The translations under genes were made by a program, and so were the position numbers. A DNA stretch of 64,000 bases from RPQJ01 sp963732415 (lineage in GTDB: Bacteria > Pseudomonadota > Gammaproteobacteria > Steroidobacterales > Steroidobacteraceae), in NCBI GenBank assembly GCA_963732415.1, contig CAVSZK010000015.1, forward strand, positions 124,001-188,000. The letters run 5' to 3'. Shown in pieces: positions 1 through 9,032 of this stretch (the stretch's first letter is position 1; each line of letters starts with the position of its first letter). The notes under the pieces were generated by a model that had not been told where the DNA came from, ran no database searches, and saw only the letters and a program-made list of their open reading frames with translations.

Positions 1-1293
1 CAGCACCGGCACTCGCAGCAGCGCGTTGGTGCCGGCATCGCCGGCTTCTACGACGGGGTGCCCATGCACTGGATGCGTGACTGGCCGATGCCGTTCCCGT
101 TCCTGGTCGATGTAGCACGCGGCGCGACGCTACGCGACGTGGACGGCAATGAATACGCCGACTTCTGCCTCGGCGATACCGGCTCGATGTTCGGGCACTC
201 ACCGCCCGCCGTGGCGGAAGCCATCGCCCGCCAGGCGAGCCGAGGCCTCACCTGCATGCTGCCGACCGACGACGCGCTCGCCGTCGGGCGACTGCTCGTC
301 GGACGCTTCGGCCTGCCGCAATGGCAGCTTGCAACGACCGCCACCGACGCGAACCGTTTTGCGCTGCGCGTCGCGCGAGCGGTGACCGGTCGGCCGAAAA
401 TCCTGGTGTTCAACGGCTGCTACCACGGCACCGTGGACGAGACCTTCGTGCGGCTCGTGGATGGCCAGGCAGTCAACCGCGCGGGACTGCTCGGTCAGGT
501 GACGGACCTCACGCAGCTCGCACGGGTCGTGGAGTTCAACGACCTGCCGGGGCTGGAGGCTGCGCTGGCGCACGGCGATGTGGCCTGCGTAATCACCGAG
601 CCCGTGCTCACCAACTGCTGCATGGTGTTGCCCGAACCCGGCTTCCATGCCGGACTGCGGCGCCTGACGCGTGCCAGCGGGACGCTGCTGCTGATCGACG
701 AGACACACACGATCTCGACCGGTCCCAGCGGGTACACCGGCGCCCACGGACTCGAGCCGGATCTCTTCGTGGTCGGCAAGCCGATCGCGGGTGGCATCCC
801 GGCCAGCGCCTGGGGGTTCACGGACGAGATCGCACGACGACTCGACGCGGTACGCTCGGGGATGCCGGCGGGCCATTCAGGGATGGGTACTACGCTCTCC
901 GCCAACGCGCTCTCTCTAGCCGCGATGCGTGCCACGCTCGAGCACGTGATGACCGTCGATGCCTACGTGCACATGGAAAGACTCGCGGCAATGCTCGCGG
1001 CCGGACTCGAGGCGTCGATCGCCCGCCACGGCCTGCCCTGGCACGTGGTGCGGGTCGGCGCTCGCGTCGAGTTCGTCTGCGCGCCGGGCCCGCTGCGCAA
1101 CGGCACCGAGGCGGACGCGGCACATGCGCCGGCGCTCGAGCGCACGATGCATCTCTCGCTGCTCAATCGCGGCTGCCTGATCGCGCCGTTCCACAACATG
1201 ATGCTGGCGAGCCCCGCCACCGTCGAAGCGCAGGTCGATTTGCTCTGCCGGGCGTTCCACGAAGCGGCGGGACGGCTGGCCGCGAGCGCCTGA
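1..1293 (+). CDS. Class III aminotransferase, GSA-aminomutase-like (5' partial)
   Basis: PLP-dependent class III aminotransferase related to glutamate-1-semialdehyde aminomutase. The frame is open to the first base of the window, so the true start lies upstream; ATG at 64 and GTG at 58 are internal. The sequence shows the family cofactor sites: a GCYHGTVDE segment near 415-440, the acidic IDETHT motif (Asp codon 697-699) and VVGKPIAGG with the Schiff-base lysine at 778-780. The fold therefore looks intact and catalytic. It is probably not HemL itself: the heme genes lie elsewhere and the segment before GCYHG (TTATDANRFALR) departs from the usual HemL sequence. The substrate cannot be read from the sequence. 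It ends four bases from the convergent PIN toxin gene. Confidence 0.85.
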   Translation, partial: QHRHSQQRVGAGIAGFYDGVPMHWMRDWPMPFPFLVDVARGATLRDVDGNEYADFCLGDTGSMFGHSPPAVAEAIARQASRGLTCMLPTDDALAVGRLLVGRFGLPQWQLATTATDANRFALRVARAVTGRPKILVFNGCYHGTVDETFVRLVDGQAVNRAGLLGQVTDLTQLARVVEFNDLPGLEAALAHGDVACVITEPVLTNCCMVLPEPGFHAGLRRLTRASGTLLLIDETHTISTGPSGYTGAHGLEPDLFVVGKPIAGGIPASAWGFTDEIARRLDAVRSGMPAGHSGMGTTLSANALSLAAMRATLEHVMTVDAYVHMERLAAMLAAGLEASIARHGLPWHVVRVGARVEFVCAPGPLRNGTEADAAHAPALERTMHLSLLNRGCLIAPFHNMMLASPATVEAQVDLLCRAFHEAAGRLAASA

Positions 1294-1297
1294 AAGC

Positions 1298-1813
1298 TCA
1301 GGTGGGCGGGGGACGCGTCCGCGGCCGGCCTCGGCCGCGCCTCGGAACCGGAAGGATCCGCGCCGCATAGGCTCCGACCGACTCTTGTACCCCGGAACGA
1401 AACGGATTGAGCACGGTAACTCCGGCATAGACCGCCGAATGCTGCAGGTCCTCAGTGAGCAGCATCGCACACGCCTGCCTGTTGGCCGCTGCCACGACCA
1501 GGCTGTCCCACCAACTGAGCCTGTATCGCGTCTGGATCTGGTATCCCAAGGCCATTACGTCGCCATCGACTGGCTGAGGATTCCAGTCCATCAGCGCGAC
1601 GACCTGGCCCCAGGCTTCGTGCGTCGTCAGGCTTGGTTTCAGCACCCGGGTGGCGTTGGCGTAGAACTCGTTCAGTATTTGAATACCGGTTCGCCCGGAC
1701 TGCTCTCTCCACAGGCGCGCCATCCATTCTTTGGCGCCGTGGTGCTTGGCCGGGTCCCTGGTGTCGACCGCATAAAGCAGAACGTTCGCGTCAACGAAGA
1801 CGAGTCCGGTCAT
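1298..1813 (-). CDS. VapC-like PIN-domain toxin ribonuclease
   Basis: PIN-domain protein, predicted Mg2+-dependent RNase toxin. The N-terminus MTGLVFVDANVLLYAVD carries the first conserved Asp, and later acidic positions (a TEDLQH segment) fit the PIN active site. I start at 1813 because FVDANVLLY should lie near the N-terminus; a longer frame runs upstream only into the antitoxin gene. The start overlaps the end of the antitoxin by 23 bases, the usual coupled arrangement. At 171 residues it is longer than typical VapC (about 130-140). After the usual end, VLNPF, it has a basic, proline-rich tail rich in RGRPR, which may come from loss of an earlier stop. Confidence 0.85.
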   Translation of the reverse strand: MTGLVFVDANVLLYAVDTRDPAKHHGAKEWMARLWREQSGRTGIQILNEFYANATRVLKPSLTTHEAWGQVVALMDWNPQPVDGDVMALGYQIQTRYRLSWWDSLVVAAANRQACAMLLTEDLQHSAVYAGVTVLNPFRSGVQESVGAYAARILPVPRRGRGRPRTRPPPT

Positions 1814-2033
1814 GCAACTCTTCCCGGGTTGCGTACTTCTGGCCAGGTGCACCAAGGGGCCGAGGCTTCAGTGACATGTACTGGCGCATCGCGATCTCGT
1901 AGCGGCTCTCCTTCTTCATCTTTTCGCTCAGGATCTCGCCCACGCAACGGGACAAGCTGACGCCGCGCTCGGCCGCAAGCCGTCGCACCCATTCGACCGT
2001 GGCCTCGTCCACCGTGATCGTCACGTTCTTCAT
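1791..2033 (-). CDS. VapB-like ribbon-helix-helix antitoxin
   Basis: 80-residue antitoxin. The N-terminal MKNVTITVDEATVEWVRRLA followed by an Ile/Leu-rich helix is a ribbon-helix-helix (CopG/Arc-like) DNA-binding fold: a beta strand with alternating polar residues, then two helices. The C-terminal half is charged and should wrap the toxin. It lies directly upstream of and overlaps the PIN gene, so the two are co-transcribed and translationally coupled. The start has an AGGAG ribosome site about nine bases upstream. A TACAC-7-GTGTA dyad further upstream (2068-2084) is a good candidate for autoregulatory binding by the VapBC complex. Confidence 0.8.
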   Translation of the reverse strand: MKNVTITVDEATVEWVRRLAAERGVSLSRCVGEILSEKMKKESRYEIAMRQYMSLKPRPLGAPGQKYATREELHDRTRLR

Positions 2034-2067
2034 GGATCGGCACTCCTGTGGAGCCAGGAACCGATAT

Positions 2068-2084
2068 TACACGAACCTAGTGTA
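2068..2084. promoter_or_regulatory. Candidate VapBC autoregulatory operator
   Basis: Perfect 5-bp inverted repeat TACAC-GAACCTA-GTGTA, 35 bp upstream of the antitoxin ATG, in an AT-rich patch. On the minus strand a TAATAT -10-like element overlaps its downstream arm. Position and symmetry fit a ribbon-helix-helix operator. This is inference; only the dyad itself is seen. Confidence 0.45.
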
Positions 2085-2110
2085 TTTATTCCAGATCGGC
2101 CGGCGAGTTT

Positions 2111-2128
2111 CGCTGCGCCGTCGCAGCG
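2111..2128 (-). terminator. Weak terminator-like hairpin after the TolC gene
   Basis: Inverted repeat CGCTGCG-CCGT-CGCAGCG seven bases past the stop of the minus-strand TolC gene. The stem is strong but no T run follows on the minus strand, so it may only stabilise the operon's 3' end or act with Rho. Confidence 0.3.
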
Positions 2129-2134
2129 CGCCTC

Positions 2135-3436
2135 CTACAGCGCGCCGACCGCCCTCGCCAGCCTGAGCTTCGCCAGCCCCGCATCGAGGCCCGCGTCGTC
2201 CCGGTTGCGTAGCGCGCGCACGCGAAGGGTCTCCGCCTCGAGCAGCTGCGTCTGCGTGCCGAGCCCCGCGCCATAGCGTTCGCGCGCGATGCGAAGATTC
2301 TCCTCGGCCTGTTCCACGGCGCCCGTCGCAACGACCACACGCTCGCGGGTTTCACCGACATCCAGCCACGTCTGCCGCACCTGCAGCGCAATCAGCGACT
2401 CCACATCCGCACGCTGCTGCTCACTGGCGCGTCGCGTCCTGTCCAGCGCCGCGGCACGCTTGCGGGTCTGGCCGCCATCGAACACCGACCACTGCACGCC
2501 GATCCCCACCGACGCGAAGTCCTGGTCGTCCAGGAATGTGTTCTCCAGGTAGTTGTAGGCGCCGGTAACGTTGAACTGCGGCAGCGCGCGGGCACGCTCT
2601 GCCTTTGCGAGTTGCCCGTATGCGGTCGCCTGTTCTTCCAGTGCCTTCAATTCCGAGCGGCGGTCGACGGCTTCGCGAACGAGTTCATCAGGATCGCCCG
2701 GCAACCCCTGTGGAATCGGCAATTGCTCGTCGAGATCGACAGGACGGGACAAGGGCTCACCCAGCCGGCGGTTGTAGGACGCCGCCGCAAGATCGACGGC
2801 GTTCGCCGCCTTGAGCCGGCCCTGCCGGGCATCTGCGAGCGAAACCTGCACTGCCAGCAAGTCGTTCTTCGGCACCATCTCGCGCTCGAACATCGCACTC
2901 ACGTCGCCTTCCATGGACTCGAGCGTCCTGACGTTGCTTTCGGCGACCGCAAGCGCTTTGCGCGCGCGCAGCACACCAACGTAGGCCTCGGCGACTGCGA
3001 TCTTCACGTCTTCCTGCGCGCCACGGGCCTGCGCGCCTGCGCCCCGACCACGCGCCTCGGCCGCCGCGATGCTGGACGAAATCCGCCCGCTGGTGAAAAG
3101 CGGCAAGGTCAGCGTGGCGGCTCCCATCCAGAAGTCGTCGCCGCCGAACAGCTCCGGCGGTGCGATCGGCAGCCCGGTGAAGCCGAAGTCGAACGCCGGA
3201 GAGTCGTCGAGCCGCGTGTACGCGCCGCCGACCGCAAGCGTCGGCCATCGCTGTGCCCGCGCCGCACCGGCGTCGAGCTCGGCAGCCTCCGCCTGGCTGC
3301 GAACAGCCGCGAGGCCGTTGTCCTGCGCGTCGGCAAGCGCCCAGGCCTCAGCAAGCGTTTCGGCTGCCGCGCCATGCGCGACGGCCAGCGCACCCGCCGC
3401 CGCCAACCCGATGCCCCACCAGCCTGCCGGACTCAT
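2135..3436 (-). CDS. TolC-family outer-membrane channel (sulfur operon)
   Basis: Outer-membrane factor expected to form the exit duct of the RND pump encoded upstream in the same operon. It has a signal peptide (residues about 1-25, ending in an alanine-rich AHGAAAE segment) and then two OEP repeats dominated by long Ala/Glu/Arg-rich coiled-coil helices. Barrel-type sequence occurs around GGAYTRLDD and TGAYNYLENTF. I choose ATG 3436 over GTG 3442 because the AGGAG site straddling the previous stop sits about eight bases before 3436 but only two before 3442. It is the last gene of the seven-gene operon, five to twelve bases after the SQR gene. Family assignment is firm; partnership with the pump is inferred from the operon. 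Confidence 0.9.
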   Translation of the reverse strand: MSPAGWWGIGLAAAGALAVAHGAAAETLAEAWALADAQDNGLAAVRSQAEAAELDAGAARAQRWPTLAVGGAYTRLDDSPAFDFGFTGLPIAPPELFGGDDFWMGAATLTLPLFTSGRISSSIAAAEARGRGAGAQARGAQEDVKIAVAEAYVGVLRARKALAVAESNVRTLESMEGDVSAMFEREMVPKNDLLAVQVSLADARQGRLKAANAVDLAAASYNRRLGEPLSRPVDLDEQLPIPQGLPGDPDELVREAVDRRSELKALEEQATAYGQLAKAERARALPQFNVTGAYNYLENTFLDDQDFASVGIGVQWSVFDGGQTRKRAAALDRTRRASEQQRADVESLIALQVRQTWLDVGETRERVVVATGAVEQAEENLRIARERYGAGLGTQTQLLEAETLRVRALRNRDDAGLDAGLAKLRLARAVGAL

Positions 3437-3448
3437 CCGCACGTCTCC

Positions 3449-4720
3449 TTACTGCTTCAGCGACTCGATGCCGATGGTGCTCAACACGTACTTCTCGTAG
3501 ATGGGCGCGACCGATCCGGTCTTCACCTTGCGCAGGAAGTATTTCTCGAACGCCACCTTGGCGACGTGCACCCACTTGCCCTGCTTCGCCCAGGTGACGT
3601 TGCGCGGGGGTATCTGCGGCAGCGCCACGAAGGCCGCGCCGGTGTCGCCGAAATCCGCGAGGCAGATGGCGTTCCAGGTGCCGCGTGCGGTGGCCGGCTT
3701 GCCGGCGATGTCGGCTGACACGTTCTCGCAGATTGCGCTGACCATCGACTCGATCATGTAGCCGGTCTTCGGGGCACCAGTGCCGACCGGCGTTACCTCC
3801 ACGGGGGGAATGGCGACGCACACGCCTGCCGAGAAGATGTTGCGGTACTTCTTCGAGCGCTGGTGCTCGTCGATCAGCACGAAGCCACGCGGATTGCACA
3901 GCTCCGGCACGGCCGCGACCGGGTCCACGCCCTTGAACGCCGGCAGCACCATCGAGTACTTGAAAGGCAGCTTGTGCTCCTTCTTTACCGAACCGTCGTC
4001 GTTGTGCTCGGCGACCGTCATCATGCCGTCCTCGACACCGGTGACCTTGGCGTTCGTGATCCACGTGATGTGTCGCTGGCGCAGCTCCGACTCCATCAGC
4101 CCCTTGCTGTCGCCGACACCGCCGAGCCCCATGTGGCCGATGTAGGGCTCCGGCGTGACGTAGGTCATCGGCACGCGGTCGCGGATCCTGCGCCGCCGCA
4201 GGTCGGTGTCGAGGATCATCGCAGTCTCGTACGCGGGCCCGAAGCAGCTCGCCCCGGCCGCGGCACCGACGATGATCGGCCCCGGCTCCTTGACGAACTG
4301 CTGGTAGCGCTCCCAGGCCTGCAACGAGTGGCCGTGTGTGCAGACCGACTGCGTAAATCCCTTGGGCCCGAGCCCCGGGACTTCCTCGAAGGCGAGCTTG
4401 GGTCCGGTGCTGATCACCAGATAGTCGTACGCAAGCGTTGTGCCGTCATCCAGCGTCAGCGTCGAGCCCGGCGCGTCGATCGACTGCACCAGCTTCGGAA
4501 CGAACGCGATGTCCTTGGCCGCGAGCGGCTTGGCGAGATCGACGCGCGTCTGCGGTGCCGTCCGCCAGCCGACCATCATCCAGGGATTGGATGGCGTGAA
4601 CTCAAAAAACGGACTGCTGCCGACCAGCGTGACCTGGTGGCCCTTGCCGACCTTCTTCTTCATCTCGTACGCGCAGGCGACGCCGCCGAGGCCCGCGCCC
4701 ATCACCACTATGTTTGCCAC
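3449..4720 (-). CDS. sqr: Sulfide:quinone oxidoreductase
   Basis: FAD-dependent membrane-associated enzyme that oxidises H2S to sulfane sulfur and passes electrons to quinone. The N-terminal MGAGLGGVACAYE is the FAD dinucleotide-binding loop. Three cysteines lie at 127 (TQSVCTHGH), 159 (GASCFGPAYE) and 353 (AICLADFGDTG). They match in context and nearly in number the three redox-active cysteines (128, 160, 356) of Acidithiobacillus ferrooxidans SQR, so real SQR activity is likely rather than only flavocytochrome c sulfide dehydrogenase-like homology. The C-terminus is amphipathic, as expected for membrane docking. The start is GTG at 4720 behind a strong GGAGGAGG site. No heme subunit is adjacent, which also argues against flavocytochrome c. 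Confidence 0.9.
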   Translation of the reverse strand: MANIVVMGAGLGGVACAYEMKKKVGKGHQVTLVGSSPFFEFTPSNPWMMVGWRTAPQTRVDLAKPLAAKDIAFVPKLVQSIDAPGSTLTLDDGTTLAYDYLVISTGPKLAFEEVPGLGPKGFTQSVCTHGHSLQAWERYQQFVKEPGPIIVGAAAGASCFGPAYETAMILDTDLRRRRIRDRVPMTYVTPEPYIGHMGLGGVGDSKGLMESELRQRHITWITNAKVTGVEDGMMTVAEHNDDGSVKKEHKLPFKYSMVLPAFKGVDPVAAVPELCNPRGFVLIDEHQRSKKYRNIFSAGVCVAIPPVEVTPVGTGAPKTGYMIESMVSAICENVSADIAGKPATARGTWNAICLADFGDTGAAFVALPQIPPRNVTWAKQGKWVHVAKVAFEKYFLRKVKTGSVAPIYEKYVLSTIGIESLKQ

Positions 4721-4740
4721 GTCTGCCCCCTCCTCCGCCG

Positions 4741-7700
4741 TCAGGCGGGCTGCTTTCTGTGTAGATAGCTGAAATAAAGAATCGGGATCAGCACCAGCGT
4801 CAGTGCCGTCGAGACCAGGATGCCGAAGATGAGCGATACCGCGAGCCCGTTGAAGATCGGGTCGTCGAGAATGAAGAACGCGCCGATCATGGCGGCCACA
4901 GCCGTGAGAGCGATGGGGCGTGCGCGTACCGCCGCAGCACCGATCACGGCGTCAGCCAGGCTGCAGCCACGCGCGATCTCAACGTTGATGAAATCCACCA
5001 GCAGGATCGAGTTGCGCACGATGATGCCGGCGAGCGCGATCATTCCGATCATCGAAGTCGCGGTGAACTGCGCACCGAGCAGCGCATGGCCCGGCATCAC
5101 GCCGATGATCGTGAGCGGAATCGGCGCCATGATCACCAGCGGCACAACGTACGACCGGAACTGCGCGACGACCAGCAGGTAGATCAGCACGAGCCCGACA
5201 GAGTAGGCGAGCCCCATGTCGCGGAAGGTCTCGAAGGTTATCTGCCACTCACCGTCCCACTTCAGCGTCGGCGTGTACGGATCGTCCGGCGCGCTGAAGA
5301 AGCGCTGCTCGAGTTCGAGGCCGTCCGGAAGGTCCTTGCGCAACGCGCCCACCACCTCGAACATCCCGTAGAGCGGGCTGTCCGTGGCACCTACCGCATC
5401 TGCGCTGACCCAGGTGAGCGGCAGCAGGTCCTTGTGGTAGACGGGGCCGTCCCAGGGCTTCTCTTCAACCAGTGCGATCTCGGAGAGCTGGATTCGCGAT
5501 CCGCTCCTCGACCGCACCTGCAGCGCCAGCACGTCGGAGATCCGGGCCTTGTCGGGTACGTCGAGCTCCAGCCTGACCGGGATCGGATCGGTCTCGTGCC
5601 CGGCCTTGATATAGGTCGCATCGAGGCCGCCGAGACCGGCGGCCAGCACCCTGACCGCCTCGGCCTGGTCGACACCGAGCAGCGCCGCCTTCTGGCGGTC
5701 GATCGCCACGACCAGCCGCGTGCCCGGGGACACGAGACTGTCGTCTACGTCCACGATGTCGGACTCGGCGTCGAATTTCTCGCGCACGTGTCGCGTCAGC
5801 CGCTGCTGGACGTCGCGAAACGGCCCGTAGATCTCCGCCACCAGTGGCGCCTGGACCGGCGGCCCGGGCGGCACCTCGACGACCTTCACGGCCGCGCCGT
5901 GGCTGCGCCCGATCTCGGCCAGTGCCGGCCGGATCGCGAGCGCGATCTCATGGCTCTTTCGGTCGCGGTGGTGCTTGTCGACCAGGTTCACCTGGATGTC
6001 GCCGAGCTCGGGCCCGCTGCGCAGGTAGTACTGGCGCACGAGGCCGTTGAAATTAATCGGCGCGGACGTGCCCGCGTAGACCTGGTAATCGGTGACCTCG
6101 GGCAGTTCGGCGATCCTCGCCGCGAGTTCGTCCAGGACCCTTGCGGTCTCCTCGAGCGCCGTGCCCTCGGGCATGTCGACGACGACCTGGAACTCCGACT
6201 TGTTGTCGAAGGGCAGCATCTTCATCACCACCCACTGCACGACCACCAGCGACACGGCAATCGCGATCGCGGCCAGCGTCCCGAGGTAAAGCCGGTGGCG
6301 GTTGCGCCGGGCGACGTCACCGCGCAGGAACGGCGACATGAGGCGCTCGAAGAATCGCTGCAGGCGAGTACCGCCGGCCGTATCGGACTGCACCGCGTGC
6401 GAATGCGACAGCAGCCGCTTCGACAGCCACGGCGTGAAGCTGAGCGCGATCGCGAGCGAGATCAGCATCCCCATGCTGGCGTTGATCGGAATGGGACTCA
6501 TGTAAGGTCCCATGAGTCCCGAGACGAATGCCATCGGCAACAGCGCCGCGATCACCGTGAAAGTGGCCAGGATCGTCGGCCCACCAACTTCGTCCACGGC
6601 ACGTGGAATGATCTCGGCCAGGCCGCCCTGCCCAAAGGCCATGTGGCGATGGATGTTCTCGACGATCACGATGGCATCGTCCACCAGGATGCCTATCGCG
6701 AAGATCAGCGCGAACAGCGACACGCGATTGATAGTGAAGCCCCAGGCCCAGGACGCAAACAGCGTCGCCGCCAGCGTGATGATGACAGCGGCCCCGACCA
6801 CGATGGCCTCGCGCCAGCCGACGGTGAGCCACACGAGCAGGATGACTGACGCCGTCGCGAACGCCAGCTTCTGGATGAGCTTCTGCGCCTTGTCATTGGC
6901 GGTCACGCCGTAGTCGCGCGTGACCGTCACCTCGATGCCGTCGGGAATGAACGTGCCACGTAGCTGCTCGACCCGATCGAGCACTGCCCGGGTGACGTCG
7001 ATGGCGTTTTCACCCGGCTTCTTCGAGATCGCGATCGTGACGGCCGGCGCCGTGCCGGCAAGCTCGATACCCTTCTGCGATGCCGCCGGCCCGACGCCGA
7101 AGCTCACGTACTGCTCGGGCTGGTCGGGACCCTCGCTGACAGTCGCGACGTCCTGAAGGTATACGGGTCGCCCATCATGCAGCGCGACCACCAGCCCGGC
7201 CACTTCGTCCCGGTTGGCCAGGAACTGGCCCGCCTGCACCGGAGCGTCTGCGCCGCCGGCGACCAGCGATCCCGCCTGCTCGACGACATTGGCTGCCTGC
7301 AGCGCGCCGGCGAGTTCGGTCAGCGTCAGGCCATAGCCAGCGAGCCGCTGCGGATCCAGCGTCACATGCACGGTCTCGTCAGGACCCCCGATCGAATAAA
7401 CGTTGCGGGTGCCGGGCACACGCTGCAGTTCGGGCTCGATCGCGCGAGCAACCTGCCTGAGCTCGTGCGCCCCACGCGCCGGATCCTTGGTCCACAGAGT
7501 CAGGCTCAGGATCGGTACGTCGTCGATGCCCTTTGGCTTCACCAGCGGCTGCATGACGCCGAGTCCGGGCGGGCGCCAGTCCTGGTTCGAGTAGATGGCG
7601 TTGTAGAGGCGGACGATCGCGTCGGTGCGCTGCTGCCCGACCTCGAACTGCACCGTGACCACGGCCACGCCGGGCCGTGAAACGGAGTAGATGTGCTTCA

Positions 7701-7950
7701 CGCCGGAGATCTCGGCCAGCACCTTCTCCATCGGAGTGGCGACCAGGTTCTCGACTTGCTGGGTGCTGGCACCCGGGAACGGCACGATGACGTTGGCCAT
7801 CGTTACATTGATCTGTGGCTCTTCCTCGCGCGGCGTGACCAGCACCGCGAACAATCCCAGCAACAACGCGGTCAGCCCGAGCAGCGGCGTGAGTTCGCTG
7901 TCCTGGAACAGCTTCGCGACTCGCCCGCTGAAACCGAGCTTCTCAGTCAT
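4741..7950 (-). CDS. RND efflux pump permease in the sulfur operon
   Basis: Inner-membrane RND transporter, 1069 residues, full length for the AcrB/CusA superfamily. It has a first membrane helix at about 22-38, a large periplasmic loop, a cluster of helices containing VDDAIVIVEN (Asp pair near residues 424-425, the proton relay), a second periplasmic loop and a final helix cluster. Its ATG overlaps the end of the adaptor gene by eight bases, so the two are translationally coupled. The SQR and TolC genes follow within 20 bases. The substrate is unknown; I see no methionine-rich metal-binding feature. Placement between sulfide-oxidising enzymes and downstream of a persulfide-sensing repressor suggests a sulfur-stress-related substrate. 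Confidence 0.93.
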   Translation of the reverse strand: MTEKLGFSGRVAKLFQDSELTPLLGLTALLLGLFAVLVTPREEEPQINVTMANVIVPFPGASTQQVENLVATPMEKVLAEISGVKHIYSVSRPGVAVVTVQFEVGQQRTDAIVRLYNAIYSNQDWRPPGLGVMQPLVKPKGIDDVPILSLTLWTKDPARGAHELRQVARAIEPELQRVPGTRNVYSIGGPDETVHVTLDPQRLAGYGLTLTELAGALQAANVVEQAGSLVAGGADAPVQAGQFLANRDEVAGLVVALHDGRPVYLQDVATVSEGPDQPEQYVSFGVGPAASQKGIELAGTAPAVTIAISKKPGENAIDVTRAVLDRVEQLRGTFIPDGIEVTVTRDYGVTANDKAQKLIQKLAFATASVILLVWLTVGWREAIVVGAAVIITLAATLFASWAWGFTINRVSLFALIFAIGILVDDAIVIVENIHRHMAFGQGGLAEIIPRAVDEVGGPTILATFTVIAALLPMAFVSGLMGPYMSPIPINASMGMLISLAIALSFTPWLSKRLLSHSHAVQSDTAGGTRLQRFFERLMSPFLRGDVARRNRHRLYLGTLAAIAIAVSLVVVQWVVMKMLPFDNKSEFQVVVDMPEGTALEETARVLDELAARIAELPEVTDYQVYAGTSAPINFNGLVRQYYLRSGPELGDIQVNLVDKHHRDRKSHEIALAIRPALAEIGRSHGAAVKVVEVPPGPPVQAPLVAEIYGPFRDVQQRLTRHVREKFDAESDIVDVDDSLVSPGTRLVVAIDRQKAALLGVDQAEAVRVLAAGLGGLDATYIKAGHETDPIPVRLELDVPDKARISDVLALQVRSRSGSRIQLSEIALVEEKPWDGPVYHKDLLPLTWVSADAVGATDSPLYGMFEVVGALRKDLPDGLELEQRFFSAPDDPYTPTLKWDGEWQITFETFRDMGLAYSVGLVLIYLLVVAQFRSYVVPLVIMAPIPLTIIGVMPGHALLGAQFTATSMIGMIALAGIIVRNSILLVDFINVEIARGCSLADAVIGAAAVRARPIALTAVAAMIGAFFILDDPIFNGLAVSLIFGILVSTALTLVLIPILYFSYLHRKQPA

Positions 7951-9019
7951 GCGCAGCCGCCTGCTGGCGGAGACGCGCCGCGGCGGCCGCTGGATTCACG
8001 GCAACCTGGTCGCCCGTGGCGAGGCCGGCCAGGATCTCCGTGGAATCGCCACGCGTGCGGCCGAGCCGGACCTGGCGCAGCGACACTCGTCCGTCCGCGG
8101 CCACCACGTACACCGCGCGCATCTCGCTGCGTTCGACGATCGCACCACGCGGAACGAGCAGCAGGTCGGATTCGCCGGTGACGAGTCCCAGCTTCACGAA
8201 CACTCCGGGCGCGAGGCCCGGCACGTCCGGCGGCAGGTCGACACGAACACCGAAGGTGTTTGTTTCGGGCCGGGCGGACGGGTACAGCGTGAGCCCGGTT
8301 GCCTCGATGCGCCTGCCATCCACATAGACCACGGCCTTGCCGGCCTTGCGCACCTGCGCAACGACACTCTGCGGGACTTCGGCCACGACCCGGAGCGCGT
8401 CGAGCGATGCGACAACCATCAGCGGCGTGCCGGGAGCGACGAATTCGCCGACCTGCGTGAGCTTGCGCGTGACGACGCCGGCATATGGGGCGCGGATCTC
8501 AGTGTACGCGACACCTTCCCGCGCAGAGTCGCGGCCGGCTTTCGCGGCATCGAGTCGTGCGACCGCTGCGTCGCGCGCGGTGGTTGCCTCGTCGAAGGTG
8601 GCGCGCGCGACGACCTTGCGCTGGTACATGTCCGAGATGCGACGGTAGTTCGCCTGCGCCTCCGCCTCGCGTGCCGTCGCTTCCTTCAGCGCGGCCTGCG
8701 CCTGCGTGAGGCCCGCGACCTGCTCCGTGCTGCGGATGCGGACGATGACCGCGCCGGCGGGTACCCGGTCGTCCACGTCGAAGTCGATCGCGGCGATGCG
8801 ACCGGCGGTCTGCGCCGACAGCGTGGCCTGGTTGACTGCCTCGACCGTGCCGTCGAGCATGCGCTCGGACGGGACCGCCGAAGCCGTGACCGTGAAGGTC
8901 GTGAGCGCAGCCGGGGCCGCGGCCGGTTTGTCAGCGGCAGCTTCGGCCACCGTCGTTCCGACTGCCGCAAGCACGCACAGCGACACAAGTATCCGGGTTG
9001 CGGTCGCGGCTGGCCTCAT
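7943..9019 (-). CDS. RND periplasmic adaptor (membrane fusion protein)
   Basis: HlyD/AcrA-type adaptor, 358 residues, linking the RND permease to the TolC channel. A signal peptide covers about residues 1-28 (hydrophobic ILVSLCVLAAVG, then AEAAA). A split biotinyl-lipoyl domain flanks a coiled-coil hairpin rich in Ala, Gln and Glu (about 95-165); YTEIRAPYAGVVTRKL marks re-entry into the lipoyl half. Beta-barrel and membrane-proximal domains follow. No lipobox cysteine is present. The gene lies 13 bases after the DUF2892 gene and overlaps the permease start by eight bases. Confidence 0.92.
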   Translation of the reverse strand: MRPAATATRILVSLCVLAAVGTTVAEAAADKPAAAPAALTTFTVTASAVPSERMLDGTVEAVNQATLSAQTAGRIAAIDFDVDDRVPAGAVIVRIRSTEQVAGLTQAQAALKEATAREAEAQANYRRISDMYQRKVVARATFDEATTARDAAVARLDAAKAGRDSAREGVAYTEIRAPYAGVVTRKLTQVGEFVAPGTPLMVVASLDALRVVAEVPQSVVAQVRKAGKAVVYVDGRRIEATGLTLYPSARPETNTFGVRVDLPPDVPGLAPGVFVKLGLVTGESDLLLVPRGAIVERSEMRAVYVVAADGRVSLRQVRLGRTRGDSTEILAGLATGDQVAVNPAAAAARLRQQAAAHD

Positions 9020-9032
9020 GACGCGCTTCCTT

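Noticed and set aside
5086..6849. Long open frame (587 codons) antisense to the sulfur-operon RND permease
   Set aside because: High G+C removes stops from the opposite strand; composition is Arg/His/Asp-rich with no family motif, while the RND frame is fully conserved.
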